Assembly (NCBI RefSeq): GCF_017315725.1
Contig: NZ_JAFLRG010000001.1
Coordinates: 2,976,001 to 3,040,000, forward strand
DNA length: 64,000 bases
Direction: 5' to 3'
Source of the DNA: Trinickia acidisoli
GTDB lineage: Bacteria; Pseudomonadota; Gammaproteobacteria; Burkholderiales; Burkholderiaceae
This document shows positions 28,901-38,464 of the stretch, one piece after another. The notes under the pieces were generated by a model. That model ran no database searches, had not been told where the DNA came from, and saw only the letters and a list, made by a program, of their open reading frames with translations. A program made the translations under genes and the position numbers. Every line of letters starts with the position of its first letter. The first letter of the stretch is position 1.

Positions 28901-29537
28901 CCGTGTAGTCGTCGGCCGACATGAATTGGAGCGGATGCGTTGCCACGACCGGCAGCTTCAAGGCCGAGGCAAGCGCCACCGCCTGCTGCACGTACGCTTC
29001 ACCGCCGGGCTGACCAAAACGCTGCAGTTCGACGTAAAACGCGTTCGGAAAGCACGCGGCCCAGCGCTCGGCGTGGCGCTTGGCCGACGGCTCGTTACCG
29101 GCTGCGAGCGCAAGGCCGATATCGCCCTGCTGCGCGCCCGACAGCGCGATCAGGCCCTCGCTGAGCGGCGAATCGAGCCAGGCAGCGTCGACTTCGGCGC
29201 GCCCGCGATATTGATTCGTGAGCCACGCCTTCGTCAGCAGCTCGCACAGATTCAGATAGCCGCGCCGGTCCTTCACGAGCAGCAGCAAGCGCGAGGGCTT
29301 GTCGCGATCGTCGGGATTCATGATCCAAACGTCGCAGCCCGCGATCGGCTTCACGCCGTTGGCGCGTGCTTCCTTGTAGAACCGGACGAGACCGAACGCG
29401 TTCGCGAGGTCGGTCAATGCGAGCGCGCCCTGGCCGTCGTCGGCGGCGGCCTTGACGATGTCGTCGAGGCGCACGATGCCGTCGGCAATCGAGAATTCGG
29501 AGTGGACGCGGAGATGGACGAAGCGGGGATCTGACAT
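25974..29537 (-). CDS. dnaE: DNA polymerase III alpha subunit
   Basis: The replicative polymerase subunit, 1187 residues. The PHP domain opens with FVHLRVHSEFSIADGI. The polymerase core has GPGRGSGAGSLVAYALGI, the catalytic acids in PDFDIDF (about 396-402), and GMHAGGVLIAP. It continues with YQEQVMQMAQIIGGYSLGGA and FNKSHAAAYALLAY. The C-terminal OB fold reads MTQRGKMLIALVDDGTGQ. Between the OB fold and the last domain lies a glycine/arginine-rich insert (ARGGRGGAGRGQGG). It is DnaE1 rather than DnaE2, judging by length and the presence of the tau-binding end. Confidence 0.97.
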   Translation of the reverse strand: MSDPRFVHLRVHSEFSIADGIVRLDDIVKAAADDGQGALALTDLANAFGLVRFYKEARANGVKPIAGCDVWIMNPDDRDKPSRLLLLVKDRRGYLNLCELLTKAWLTNQYRGRAEVDAAWLDSPLSEGLIALSGAQQGDIGLALAAGNEPSAKRHAERWAACFPNAFYVELQRFGQPGGEAYVQQAVALASALKLPVVATHPLQFMSADDYTAHEARVCISEGDILANPRRQKRFTTEQRFCTQAEMVELFADIPSAIANTVEIAKRCNLTLELGKPKLPLFPTPDGMSLDDYLVQLSKEGLEKRLVELYPDEAERTRERETYYQRLDFECGTIIKMGFPGYFLIVADFINWAKNNGVPVGPGRGSGAGSLVAYALGITDLDPLRYNLLFERFLNPERVSMPDFDIDFCQEGRDRVIQYVKGKYGADAVSQIATFGTMAAKAAVRDIGRVLDLGYNFTDGVAKLIPFKPGKHVTIADAMKEEPLLQERNDNEDEVRQLLELAQRVEGLTRNVGMHAGGVLIAPGKLTDFCPLYTQGDDGGVVSQYDKDDVEAVGLVKFDFLGLTTLTILDWAERYIRRLDPSKADWSLAQVPLDDPASFSILKKANTVAVFQLESRGMQGMLKDAQPDRFEDIIALVALYRPGPMDLIPSFCARKHGREMVEFPDPRVEPILKETYGIMVYQEQVMQMAQIIGGYSLGGADLLRRAMGKKKAEEMAKHRELFREGAAKNGLTAEKADEIFDLMEKFAGYGFNKSHAAAYALLAYYTAWLKAHHPAEFMAANMSLAMDDTDKVKILYEDCRTNGMAVLPPDVNRSAYRFEPVAQADGKRSRTIRYGLGAVKGSGQNAIEEILRAREAGPFSDLFDFCSRIDRRVVNRRTVEALIRAGAFDSIHANRAQLIASVPLAMEAADQASANAMQAGLFDMGDAPSQGHELVDEPAWHEKRKLQEEKTALGFYLSGHLFDAYKDEVRRFARMKLADLKEGRDKLVAGIIASLRTQMTQRGKMLIALVDDGTGQCEVTVFNEQYEANKALFKEDELLVVQGQARNDAFTGGIRFTVDTVMDLERARSRYAQAVKVRMNGNADAAVLKRVLEAHCAPREEAAAPVAASAAPARGGRGGAGRGQGGAGENGRQRVSAPAGLAVRIAYSTARAQGEVTLGDAWRVRPTDDLLAALRSEFDGTSVDVVY

Positions 29538-29604
29538 GGGCCGTATTGTACATCCGGCCTCGATCCCGACCGAGTGTCGAATGGCCTAGGGTGGGGGCTC
29601 CCCC

Positions 29605-29793
29605 GCTCAGTGCGCTTGGGGCGGCCCGGCGCGCACTGAAGAGCCCCCCGCTCACTGCGTTCGCTGCCCCCCGAGGGGGCGCTCAGTGCGCTTGGGGCGG
29701 CCCGGCGCGCACTGAAGAGAGCCCCCCGCTCACTGCGTTCGCTGCCCCCCGAGGGGGCGCTCAGTGCGCTTGGGGCGGCCCGGCGCGCACTGA
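29605..29793. repeat. Tandem array of a C/G-rich intergenic repeat
   Basis: Two full units of 76 (29605-29680) and 78 bases (29681-29758) and a 35-base partial unit (29759-29793) repeat almost perfectly; the second unit has two extra bases (GAGAG versus GAG). Each unit starts GCTCAGTGCGCTTGGGGCGG and includes GCTCACTGCGTTCGCTGCCC and a CCCCCCGAGGGGG hairpin. Similar elements are scattered in intergenic DNA of many Burkholderiales. It fills the gap between the divergent dnaE and trhO. Confidence 0.9.
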
Positions 29794-29887
29794 GGCAAAC
29801 GATTCGCCGTTTGCGGGATAATAACGGTTTCACCGCTTCGCGCGCCGTCGCCACGGCCATCGCGGCTCCCATTTCTGCACCACCGCT

Positions 29888-30751
29888 ATGAGCATCGTCA
29901 ATCTCGCCGCCTACCGCTTCGTCACCATCGACGCCATCGACATCTGGCGCCCGCTCCTCGCGCAGCGGTGCGAAGCGCTCGGCCTGCGCGGCACGATCTT
30001 GCTCGCGCCCGAAGGCATCAACCTGTTCATCGCCGGCACGCCCGAGGCCGCACGCGAATTCGTCGACTATCTGCGCGGCGATCCGCTCTTCGAAGGCAAG
30101 TTCGCCGACCTACCGTTCAAAGAGAGCTTCTCGGACGCGCAGCCGTTTCGCCGCATGCTCGTCAAGCGCAAGCGCGAGATCATCACGATGAAGAAGCCCG
30201 CAATCCAGCCCGAACTCGGGCGCGCGCCGTCCGTCGACGCCCCCACGCTCAAGCGCTGGCTCGACTGCGGTCACGACGATGAAGGCCGGCCCGTCGTCAT
30301 GCTCGATACGCGCAATGCGTTCGAGGTCGACGTAGGCACGTTCGAGGATGCCGTCGATTACCGAATCGCCAAGTTCAGCGAATTCCCGAGCGTCGTCGAG
30401 ACGAATCGCGACACGTTCGAGGGCAAGACCATCGTCTCGTTCTGCACGGGAGGCATTCGCTGCGAGAAAGCCGCGATTCATATGAAGGAAGTCGGCATCG
30501 ACCACGTCTATCAGCTCGAAGGCGGCATCCTCAAATACTTCGAGGAAGTCGGCGGCGCGCATTATCGCGGCGAGTGCTTCGTGTTCGACTATCGCACGGC
30601 CCTCAATCCGCAGCTCGAGCCGACCGAGACGCTTCAATGCTTCGGCTGCCGCGCCATCGTGACGCCCGAGGCACAACGCTCCCCGCTCTACGCGGCCGGC
30701 AAGACATGCCCCGCATGCCATCCGGACAAGGGCGCGGCACGCGCGGCGTGA
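29888..30751 (+). CDS. trhO: tRNA uridine(34) hydroxylase TrhO (rhodanese family)
   Basis: Oxygen-dependent hydroxylation of U34 in certain tRNAs to 5-hydroxyuridine, the first step to cmo5U/mo5U. The 287-residue protein has the N-terminal acylphosphatase-like domain ([16 protein letters not shown]), then a rhodanese domain with [16 protein letters not shown] and the active loop [11 protein letters not shown] with catalytic C186. A cysteine-rich tail follows ([17 protein letters not shown]), as in some family members. The stop overlaps the GTG of gluQ. Confidence 0.94.
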   Translation: MSIVNLAAYRFVTIDAIDIWRPLLAQRCEALGLRGTILLAPEGINLFIAGTPEAAREFVDYLRGDPLFEGKFADLPFKESFSDAQPFRRMLVKRKREIITMKKPAIQPELGRAPSVDAPTLKRWLDCGHDDEGRPVVMLDTRNAFEVDVGTFEDAVDYRIAKFSEFPSVVETNRDTFEGKTIVSFCTGGIRCEKAAIHMKEVGIDHVYQLEGGILKYFEEVGGAHYRGECFVFDYRTALNPQLEPTETLQCFGCRAIVTPEAQRSPLYAAGKTCPACHPDKGAARAA

Positions 30752-31734
30752 CCAGCGCGCCTCCATCGAACAAGGCGCTCGCGGCGGCGCCTCACGGGCC
30801 CTACCGCGGCCGCTTCGCCCCCTCGCCGACGGGCCGACTTCACGCCGGCTCGCTCGTCGGCGCCCTCGCGAGCTATCTGGATGCCCGCGCGCACGGCGGC
30901 ATCTGGCTCGTTCGGATCGAAGATATCGACGGTCCTCGTACGGTGCCCGGCGCCGATCTCGCGATTCTTCAGACGCTCGCACACTTCGGCATGGAAAGCG
31001 ACGAGCCGCCTGTCTGGCAAAGCGCGCGCACGGCCCGCTACGTACAAGCGTTCGAACACCTCGAACACGCCGGGCTCATCTATCCGTGCGCCTGCACCCG
31101 TAAGGAAATCGCCGATTCCCTGGCGAATGCCCATGCGCGCCATACGACGCTCGCCTACCCCGGCACTTGCCGGCACGGCTTGGAGGGGAAAGCCGCACGC
31201 GCGTGGCGTGTGCGCGTGCCCGAAGGGCCCGATGCCGTCGTCGCGTTCGAAGATCGCTGGCAAGGCAGGCAGATCCAAGATCTCGCGCTGGAAGTCGGCG
31301 ATTTCGTGCTCAAACGCGCCGACGGTCAGTGGGCCTATCAGCTCGCCGTCGTCGTCGACGATGCCGAGCAAGACATCACGCACGTCGTGCGCGGCGCCGA
31401 TCTGCTCGATTCGACGGCACGGCAAATCTATCTGCAACGCTGCCTCGGCGTGCCGACGCCGTCTTATCTGCACGTGCCCGTCGTCGTCACCGCGCAAGGG
31501 GAAAAGCTCAGCAAGCAAACGGGCGCACGCGAACTCGACGCCGACGATCCGTTGCCTGCGCTCGTTGCTGCCGCTAGACACTTGGGCCTCGCACTCGCGT
31601 GCGACGCGCATCGCGCCGCCGCGGGCAGCGAGCATGCTGCGCGGCCCTATCGATCGCTCGACGCGTTTTACGCCGATGCCGTCGCGGCGTGGACGAGACG
31701 ATTCGTCGATACCGATTCGCACACGCGCGGCTGA
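30748..31734 (+). CDS. gluQ: Glutamyl-Q tRNA(Asp) synthetase
   Basis: A truncated glutamyl-tRNA synthetase that attaches glutamate to queuosine at position 34 of tRNA-Asp. The 328-residue protein keeps the class I core: [20 protein letters not shown] (HIGH-type) and [10 protein letters not shown] (KMSKS-type). It has the zinc-site cysteines in [10 protein letters not shown] and YPGTCRHG, and lacks the anticodon-binding domain, which is the GluQ-RS hallmark. GTG 30748-30750 overlaps the trhO TGA (GTGA). Both products act on the wobble base. Confidence 0.94.
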   Translation: MTSAPPSNKALAAAPHGPYRGRFAPSPTGRLHAGSLVGALASYLDARAHGGIWLVRIEDIDGPRTVPGADLAILQTLAHFGMESDEPPVWQSARTARYVQAFEHLEHAGLIYPCACTRKEIADSLANAHARHTTLAYPGTCRHGLEGKAARAWRVRVPEGPDAVVAFEDRWQGRQIQDLALEVGDFVLKRADGQWAYQLAVVVDDAEQDITHVVRGADLLDSTARQIYLQRCLGVPTPSYLHVPVVVTAQGEKLSKQTGARELDADDPLPALVAAARHLGLALACDAHRAAAGSEHAARPYRSLDAFYADAVAAWTRRFVDTDSHTRG

Positions 31735-31755
31735 AGTCGAACACGATCGAGACAA

Positions 31756-31788
31756 CCGCCGGCACGCGCAACGAATGCGTACCGGCGG
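31756..31788. terminator. Bidirectional hairpin between gluQ and acdS
   Basis: CCGCCGGCACGC (31756-31767) pairs with GCGTACCGGCGG (31777-31788) with one mismatch and a 9-base loop. It lies in the 96-base gap between these convergent genes, so it may end both transcripts, though no clear T run follows. Confidence 0.55.
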
Positions 31789-31830
31789 CTGCCTCGCTTG
31801 CGCCGATCACCGCTTTGGACCGGCCCGCGC

Positions 31831-32847
31831 TCAGCCTTCGCGGAAGATAAAACTGTAGGCGTTCAACGCGGGGGCGCCGCCCAAGTGCGCATACAGCACG
31901 CGCGAGCCCGGCGGGAATTCGCCGCGACGCACTTTGTCGATCATGCCGTGCATCGACTTACCCTCGTAGACGGGATCGGTCAGCATCCCTTCGAGTCGCG
32001 CGCACATCCGAATCGCCTCGAGCGTGCCCTCGTTCGGCAATCCGTATTCGGGACCGCCGTAGCGCATATCGAGCACGACGTCGTCCGAACGAATCGGACG
32101 CCCGAGGCCGACGAGTTCGCCCGTGTGCTCGGCGATTCGGGTGATTTGCGCACGCGTGGCCTCGGGCTTGGCCGACGCATCGATGCCGACGACGCGATCG
32201 CTGCGCCCGTCGGCCGCGAAGCCGACGATCATCCCCGCTTGTGTGCTGCCCGTGACCGAGCAGACCACGATGTAATCGAATTTGAATCCGAGCGCGGCCT
32301 CCTGCTCGCGCACTTCCTCGGCGAAACCGACGAAGCCGAGCCCACCGAGCGGGTGCTCCGAGCAGCCCGCGGGAATCGCGTACGGCTTACCGCCCGCTGC
32401 ACGCACGCTGTCGAGTGCCTCTTCCCAGCTCTTGCGAATACCGATGTCGAATCCGTCCGGTACGAGACGAACGTCGGCACCGAGAATGCGCGACAGTTCG
32501 ATGTTGCCAACGCGGTCGTAGACGGCGTCGGAGTAGTTGACCCAGTTCTCCTGGACGAGCACGCACTTCATGCCCAGATGCGCGGCCACCGCCGCGACTT
32601 GCCGCGTCTGGTTCGATTGAATGCCACCGATCGAAACGAGCGTATCGCAGCCCTGCGCGATGGCTTCGGGCACGAGGTATTCGAGCTTGCGGGTCTTGTT
32701 GCCGCCGAATGCGAGGCCGCTGTTGCAGTCCTCGCGCTTCGCGTACAGCTCCACCTTGCCGCCCAAATGATCGCTCAAGCGCTTGAGCGGCTGGATCGGG
32801 GTGGGGCCGAACGTCAACGGATAACGGGGAAATCGCTGCAGATTCAT
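31831..32847 (-). CDS. acdS: 1-aminocyclopropane-1-carboxylate (ACC) deaminase
   Basis: PLP enzyme that breaks the plant ethylene precursor ACC into 2-oxobutanoate and ammonia; typical of plant-associated bacteria. The 338-residue length is exactly the family size. PLP-binding K51 (GGNKTRK), S78 (IGGIQSNQ), Y294 and E295 (DPVYEG) and L322 (HLGGAP) are all present. These residues separate true ACC deaminase from the related D-cysteine desulfhydrase. ATG 32847 gives the standard [15 protein letters not shown] start. It is divergent from its regulator acdR. Confidence 0.97.
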   Translation of the reverse strand: MNLQRFPRYPLTFGPTPIQPLKRLSDHLGGKVELYAKREDCNSGLAFGGNKTRKLEYLVPEAIAQGCDTLVSIGGIQSNQTRQVAAVAAHLGMKCVLVQENWVNYSDAVYDRVGNIELSRILGADVRLVPDGFDIGIRKSWEEALDSVRAAGGKPYAIPAGCSEHPLGGLGFVGFAEEVREQEAALGFKFDYIVVCSVTGSTQAGMIVGFAADGRSDRVVGIDASAKPEATRAQITRIAEHTGELVGLGRPIRSDDVVLDMRYGGPEYGLPNEGTLEAIRMCARLEGMLTDPVYEGKSMHGMIDKVRRGEFPPGSRVLYAHLGGAPALNAYSFIFREG

Positions 32848-33039
32848 GTGAGGCTCCGGATAGGTCGAGAACGCGTCGACGAGCTCGCAGGGTGAAGCCA
32901 ACTCGCGGACGGCACCAGGTCATACACCGGAAAATGATAGGCAAGTAAAGACGAAATGAGCTTGCGAAGTCTTTCCTCTTGGCCTACTTTCAATACGTTA
33001 TTTATTTATAGCCTTTAACGAAGATAGGTATCCATACGA
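32848..33039. promoter_or_regulatory. Divergent acdS-acdR control region
   Basis: The 192 bases between the two starts hold an AT-rich core (about 32920-33030) unlike the surrounding GC-rich DNA. A spaced inverted repeat AAAGAC (about 32947-32952) / GTCTTT (about 32969-32974) lies within it. TTGCGA then TACTTT, 17 bases apart, is a possible plus-strand promoter for acdR. In other bacteria AcdR and often Crp/Fnr-type factors act here; the exact sites are not proven. Confidence 0.5.
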
Positions 33040-33621
33040 ATGTGCGCAACTAAATTGCGTAGTGCTTCGCCTCGCGGCTCGCGCCCCACTCCCCGAGCGG
33101 CCCGAGCGTCCCGTACCGCGGCAGGCACCGCTACGCCCGCTGCCGAGCCGGGTGCGCTCACTCAACTCGATCGCATCGATCGCGCGATTCTCAAGCAACT
33201 GCAGCGCGATGCCTCGATCTCGAACGTCGCGCTCGCCGACAAGATCAAGCTCAGCGCGCCCGCGTGCTTGCGGCGCGTCGAGCGGCTCAAGACGCTCGGC
33301 TTGATCCGCGGCATCGTCGCGCTGCTGGAGCCGAAGGCTGTCGGCGCCGGCATGCTCGTCGTCATCGGCATCGTGCTCGATCGATCGACGCCGGAGGCCT
33401 TCGCGGCGTTCGAGCAAGCGGCGCGCACTGTGTCCGGGTGTATGGAATGCCACGTCGTGACGGGCGAGTTCGATTACTTCATGCTCGTGCGCACGCGCGA
33501 CAGCGAGAGCTTCAATCGGCTACATGCCGAGCAATTGCTTTATCTGCCGGGCGTACGGCAGGTTCGCTCGTTCATGGTGCTCAAGGAGATTTTGTCGACG
33601 ACTCAGTTTCCGATCGGATGA
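33040..33621 (+). CDS. acdR: Lrp/AsnC-family regulator AcdR
   Basis: A 193-residue Lrp-type regulator. After a basic, disordered N-terminus of about 45 residues comes the helix-turn-helix (LDRIDRAILKQLQRDASISN, ALADKIKLSAPACLRRVERL) and the effector-binding RAM domain (CHVVTGEFDYFMLVRTRD). Because it is divergently placed from acdS and of the right family, it is named AcdR, the leucine-responsive activator of ACC deaminase expression. The unconserved N-terminal tail means an internal start is possible, but none has a better ribosome site. Confidence 0.88.
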   Translation: MCATKLRSASPRGSRPTPRAARASRTAAGTATPAAEPGALTQLDRIDRAILKQLQRDASISNVALADKIKLSAPACLRRVERLKTLGLIRGIVALLEPKAVGAGMLVVIGIVLDRSTPEAFAAFEQAARTVSGCMECHVVTGEFDYFMLVRTRDSESFNRLHAEQLLYLPGVRQVRSFMVLKEILSTTQFPIG

Positions 33622-34080
33622 AGCAACGCAAACCTCCAAAGCAGTGTGCCGAGGGACCCACACGCTCGCTATCAAGTATTCGAAATAAATTAGGATAACT
33701 AACTGATTGAGGCCACCGATGATCAGCGCAGTCGCCTGCATGGGAGCCCATACGTTACGCCGAGTGCCCGCCCCCGCCCCGAGGTGGTCGTTTATGCCGC
33801 GTTACTGTCGCTCGGTACGACCCCGCGGGTGATCGGCTCGAACGTCAATAAAAAACGTTCGAAGGACCAATATCGTTTCCACTACGAACCGGGCGGATAG
33901 ACGGCCTGGGAAGCTATCCCTAGACTCCTCCGAAGCAAATGGGTAGACGTTGCCGGTTCGCATCAGACGCAACGCCAGAAAAGTCGTGACTCATTCGCCG
34001 TTCCGCCGGACCGACGACATTCGACAGCGAAAGCGTGATCGACCCGGCGATCCCCATATCTTCCTAGGAGGAAACCTCTC
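33622..34080. other. 459-base intergenic stretch with no convincing gene
   Basis: Less GC-rich than its neighbours. One frame stays open for about 65 codons (about 33703-33900) and ends with a protein-like KKRSKDQYRFHYEPGG, but it has no ATG or ribosome site, so it may be a gene remnant. An inverted repeat lies at 33838-33862. A strong AGGAGG site for the next gene ends the stretch. Confidence 0.5.
33838..33862. promoter_or_regulatory. Perfect 8-bp inverted repeat with A-rich spacer
   Basis: TCGAACGT (33838-33845) and ACGTTCGA (33855-33862) are exact complements separated by nine bases (caataaaaa). The size and spacing resemble an operator for a dimeric regulator, or a small RNA hairpin, about 220 bases before the repeat-protein gene. 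Confidence 0.45.
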
Positions 34081-34608
34081 GTGTACCTCAATGACGTCGG
34101 CCGTCCAGCGATATCGTTGCAATCGTTTATGCTGCCACCGAGCGCCCCAGCACCGCTCCCGCCCTTGGCAGCTAAGAGCGCTACGGCCGCGAGTGCCGCA
34201 TCGTCGAACGACTCGACCGAACAGTTGATGGCGTTTAGCAGACGCGATCCGGGCGAAGCAGCGAGAACCACAGCGGACAATAAAGGGAAGGAAGCACGCG
34301 ACGCAGCGGACGCTAAGGGGCAGGAAGCGCGTGACGCGGCGGATGCTAAAGCGAAGGAAGCGCGCGACGCAGCAGATGCACAGGGCACGAAAGCGAGAGA
34401 GACCGGCGATCACAAGTCCGGGCTCGACAAATTTCTTCCGAACCAGAACCCCTTTACGGCGATCACCCACAACGGCAATGTGCTTCCACTAGTGGAGGAC
34501 ACCGCCATTGCCGCAGGCGCAGTGGCCGTGGTTGCGGCGCTCGCCCCCATCGAGATCCCAGCCGGCATCGCTACGGCCGTGCTCGGCGGCTTGGCGGCGA
34601 TCTTCTAA
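34081..34608 (+). CDS. Hypothetical protein with 11-residue repeats and hydrophobic C-terminus
   Basis: A 175-residue protein of unknown family. GTG start with an AGGAGG ribosome site. Residues 1-67 are Ala/Pro/Ser-rich. Residues 68-111 are four 11-residue repeats: KGKEARDAADA, KGQEARDAADA, KAKEARDAADA and a diverged QGTKARETGDH. Ala/Lys/Glu/Asp 11-mers of this kind resemble group 3 LEA helices. The last 40 residues are hydrophobic and glycine/alanine-rich (AIAAGAVAVVAALAPIEIPA), enough for membrane insertion. Codon use is less biased than in neighbours. A stress or surface role is only a guess. Confidence 0.65.
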   Translation: MYLNDVGRPAISLQSFMLPPSAPAPLPPLAAKSATAASAASSNDSTEQLMAFSRRDPGEAARTTADNKGKEARDAADAKGQEARDAADAKAKEARDAADAQGTKARETGDHKSGLDKFLPNQNPFTAITHNGNVLPLVEDTAIAAGAVAVVAALAPIEIPAGIATAVLGGLAAIF

Positions 34609-34726
34609 TCGGCCTGCACAGCGTTCGTCATCGTTCATTCGACGGCACGCCGAGAGCGCGTCGCCCGCTTGGAATATCGCTGCTCGACAGCCCCATCAGC
34701 GTCCATCCAAGCAAAAGCGCAATTCG

Positions 34727-36166
<1,440 letters not shown>

Positions 36167-36489
36167 TGTGGCGTTCGCTAAAAATGCGCCGCGAGGCGCT
36201 GCGTCGTTCGAGCGCGCGGCGGCGGCCGCACAGCCGCTCGATGATCGACGTGAAGAAGGAGCCACGGCAGGTCTCGCGCGCTCACGCAGAGGACGCCCGT
36301 TAGGCCATGCTTCGCGCTTGGCCGGCTCCAGCCGGCGGACATACCGCCGGAAAGGCCGGTATTGTAGCACCGCGAGGTTGCAGGAGCCGTGCCCGCCCCG
36401 GCGCGCCCCAAGAAGCGACCGATCGCGCCCCGTCACGCGGCGCGCGCCCTGCCTCGGCCGCCGCTGCGCCGCTCGCCGCCCCGGACGCT
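36167..36489. other. Intergenic region between purT and rhlE
   Basis: No gene is seen in these 323 bases, which form the downstream side of purT and the promoter side of rhlE (both minus strand). The main content is a cluster of overlapping inverted repeats at 36321-36359. Confidence 0.5.
36321..36359. repeat. Overlapping mutually exclusive hairpins
   Basis: Three inverted repeats share arms: GCCGGC-TCCA-GCCGGC (36321-36336), CCGGCGG-ACATA-CCGCCGG (36332-36350) and CCGG...CCGG (36347-36359). Only one or two can form at a time. The cluster lies about 155 bases before the rhlE start on the minus strand. Confidence 0.6.
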
Positions 36490-37710
36490 TCAGCGAGCGT
36501 TGGCGGAGACGGGCCGTACGGCGCCCGCGGCTGCCAGCGCGCGCTCGCGCGCCTCGTCGACACTCGAGCCCGTTGCGACGGCCACGCCCATCCGCCGCGT
36601 CTCGAAGCTCTCGGGCTTGCCGAAGAGTCGCAAATCGGCGCACGGTACGGCCAGCGCCTCGCGCACGCCTTCGAAAGCGATGCCGGCTTCTTCGAGACCG
36701 CCGTAGACGACGGCCGAGGCGCCCGGCGCCAGCAACGACGTGTCGACAGGCAAGCCCAGAATCGCGCGCGCATGCAACTCGAACTCGGACAAGCGCTGCG
36801 AGCGCAGCGTCACGAGTCCGGTATCGTGCGGACGCGGGCTGACTTCGGAGAACCAGACTTCGTCGCCGCGCACGAACAGCTCGACGCCGAATACGCCGCG
36901 CCCGCCCAGGGCGCTCGTGACGCGCTCGGCGATCTCCTTGGAGCGCGCAAGCGCGACGGGCGACATCGGCTGAGGCTGCCACGATTGCACGTAATCGCCG
37001 TCGACCTGCAAATGGCCGATCGGCTCGCAAAACGACGTCTGCACGGTGCCGCTCGCCGGATCGACCGCGCGCACCGTCAACAACGTGATTTCGTAGTCGA
37101 ACGAGACGAACCCTTCGACGATGACGCGCCCGACGTTCACGCGCGCGCCGGCCGTCGCATACTGCCAGGCGCGGTCGATGTCGGCCTCGCCGCGCACGAC
37201 CGACTGCCCCTTGCCCGAGGACGACATCACCGGCTTGACGACGCACGGGTAGCCGATCCGCGCGATCGCCGCCTTGAACGATTCGAGCGAATCGGCAAAT
37301 GCGTAGGGCGAGGTCGGCAAACCGAGCGTTTCGGCCGCCAGGCGGCGAATGCCCTCGCGATTCATCGTCAACTGGGTGGCGCGCGCGGTCGGAATGACCT
37401 CGGCAAGTCCCTGCGCTTCGATATCGGCGAGCGCATCGGTGGCGATCGCCTCGATCTCGGGCACGATCAGATGCGGCCGCTCGGCTTGCACGAGCGCCTT
37501 GATCGCTTGCGCGTCGGTCATGTCGATCGTATGGGCGCGGTGCGCGACTTGATGACCGGGCGCGTTCGGATAACGGTCGACCGCGATGACTTCGACGCCG
37601 AGCCGCTGCAGCGCGATGATGACTTCCTTGCCGAGTTCGCCCGCGCCGAGCAGCATGACGCGCGTGGCCGAAGGCGAGAGCGGCGTGCCGATCCGTTGTC
37701 CGATCTGCAT
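36490..37710 (-). CDS. purT: Formate-dependent phosphoribosylglycinamide formyltransferase (GAR transformylase 2)
   Basis: ATP-grasp enzyme that makes formyl-GAR from GAR, formate and ATP, an alternative to PurN. The 406-residue protein has [30 protein letters not shown], the ATP-grasp loop [33 protein letters not shown], and the catalytic [14 protein letters not shown]. The ATG at 37708-37710 fits the family N-terminus; an upstream in-frame start would add 17 residues. It is divergent from a lipoprotein gene and complements purD in the same window. Confidence 0.97.
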   Translation of the reverse strand: MQIGQRIGTPLSPSATRVMLLGAGELGKEVIIALQRLGVEVIAVDRYPNAPGHQVAHRAHTIDMTDAQAIKALVQAERPHLIVPEIEAIATDALADIEAQGLAEVIPTARATQLTMNREGIRRLAAETLGLPTSPYAFADSLESFKAAIARIGYPCVVKPVMSSSGKGQSVVRGEADIDRAWQYATAGARVNVGRVIVEGFVSFDYEITLLTVRAVDPASGTVQTSFCEPIGHLQVDGDYVQSWQPQPMSPVALARSKEIAERVTSALGGRGVFGVELFVRGDEVWFSEVSPRPHDTGLVTLRSQRLSEFELHARAILGLPVDTSLLAPGASAVVYGGLEEAGIAFEGVREALAVPCADLRLFGKPESFETRRMGVAVATGSSVDEARERALAAAGAVRPVSANAR

Positions 37711-37882
37711 GGCAAATCCCGTATGCGAATGAAGGAAAGACGGCGATGTTAACACGCGCATCGGAGGCGTTCCGACGTTCGCCGATCGGTCGGCATACCC
37801 GCCATGCGCGCCTCGCTCGCGCGGTACATCGGGAGTGCGTTACCCTTACGCCTTCGTCAGTTCTACAAGAAGGTTCGGGGTC

Positions 37883-38422
37883 ATGTCGAATCCATTCATT
37901 GCGCCCGCGCGAGGCGCCGCGCGCCGACGCTTGCCGTCGTGCGCCGGCGCGCTCGCAGCCGTGCTCGCGATCGCGGGCTGCACGATGCCGACGCATCCCG
38001 ATTCCGCCGCCGGGTCCAGCAATCCGCTCAATCCGGCCGCCGTTCAATTGCTCGACGACACGAGTTGGATACTGCAAAGCGCGCAAACGAGCGACGGACA
38101 TGCGGCGCTCGACGTTCCCGCCAACCAAGCGGCAGCGCCCACGCTGACGCTCGATACCGCCTCGGGCGAGCGACGGGCGAGCGGCTTTGCGGGCTGCAAT
38201 CGGTTTTCCGGGCCGTATGCGCTGCGCAGCGGCGCGTTGGGGCTCGGCCCGCTCGCGACGACGCGCAAAACGTGCGGCGCCAACGCCGATCGTCTCGAGC
38301 AAGCGTATCTCGACGCGCTCGCTCACGTCGGCTCGACACTCGTGCAAATGCGGCCGCAGCAGCAGATGCGTATCATCGCAACGACCGGCATCACGCTGAC
38401 CTTCACGCGCGAAAACCGGTGA
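37883..38422 (+). CDS. META-domain lipoprotein (HslJ-like)
   Basis: A 179-residue protein with a basic leader, hydrophobic core and lipobox IAGC (acylated C33), so probably anchored to the outer membrane. The mature part is a META domain: DDTSWILQSAQ, PTLTLDTASGERRASGFAGC, NRFSGPY, then LGLGPLATTRKTCG. HslJ-type META proteins are linked to heat-shock and novobiocin resistance. ATG 37883 is chosen over one 16 codons upstream because only it starts directly before the signal peptide. Confidence 0.85.
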   Translation: MSNPFIAPARGAARRRLPSCAGALAAVLAIAGCTMPTHPDSAAGSSNPLNPAAVQLLDDTSWILQSAQTSDGHAALDVPANQAAAPTLTLDTASGERRASGFAGCNRFSGPYALRSGALGLGPLATTRKTCGANADRLEQAYLDALAHVGSTLVQMRPQQQMRIIATTGITLTFTRENR

Positions 38423-38464
38423 TCGACATGGCGCTCGCCCCTCTGGAACGTTCTACCCTCTAGC

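Noticed and set aside
26253..29534. A 1093-codon open frame on the plus strand opposite dnaE
   Set aside because: It is the antisense of a clearly functional DnaE; high GC and codon bias keep the opposite frame open. Its composition (Arg/His/Ala/Leu-rich, no recognisable domain) is that of a shadow.
29605..29793. CRISPR array
   Set aside because: The repeats are directly contiguous 76-78-base units with no unique spacers, and no cas genes are present.
33520..33741. Minus-strand frame of 73 codons overlapping the end of acdR
   Set aside because: Partly antisense to acdR, no ribosome site, no known motif.
33838..34080. Possible hrpII/PIP box (TTCG-N16-TTCG) for a type III effector at 34081
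   Set aside because: TTCG words occur but none has the required spacing.
36167..38347. Long in-frame extension upstream of the rhlE start, through purT
   Set aside because: The extension crosses purT in another frame and is Arg/Ala/Ser-rich without domains. The true start is the ATG at 36164-36166.
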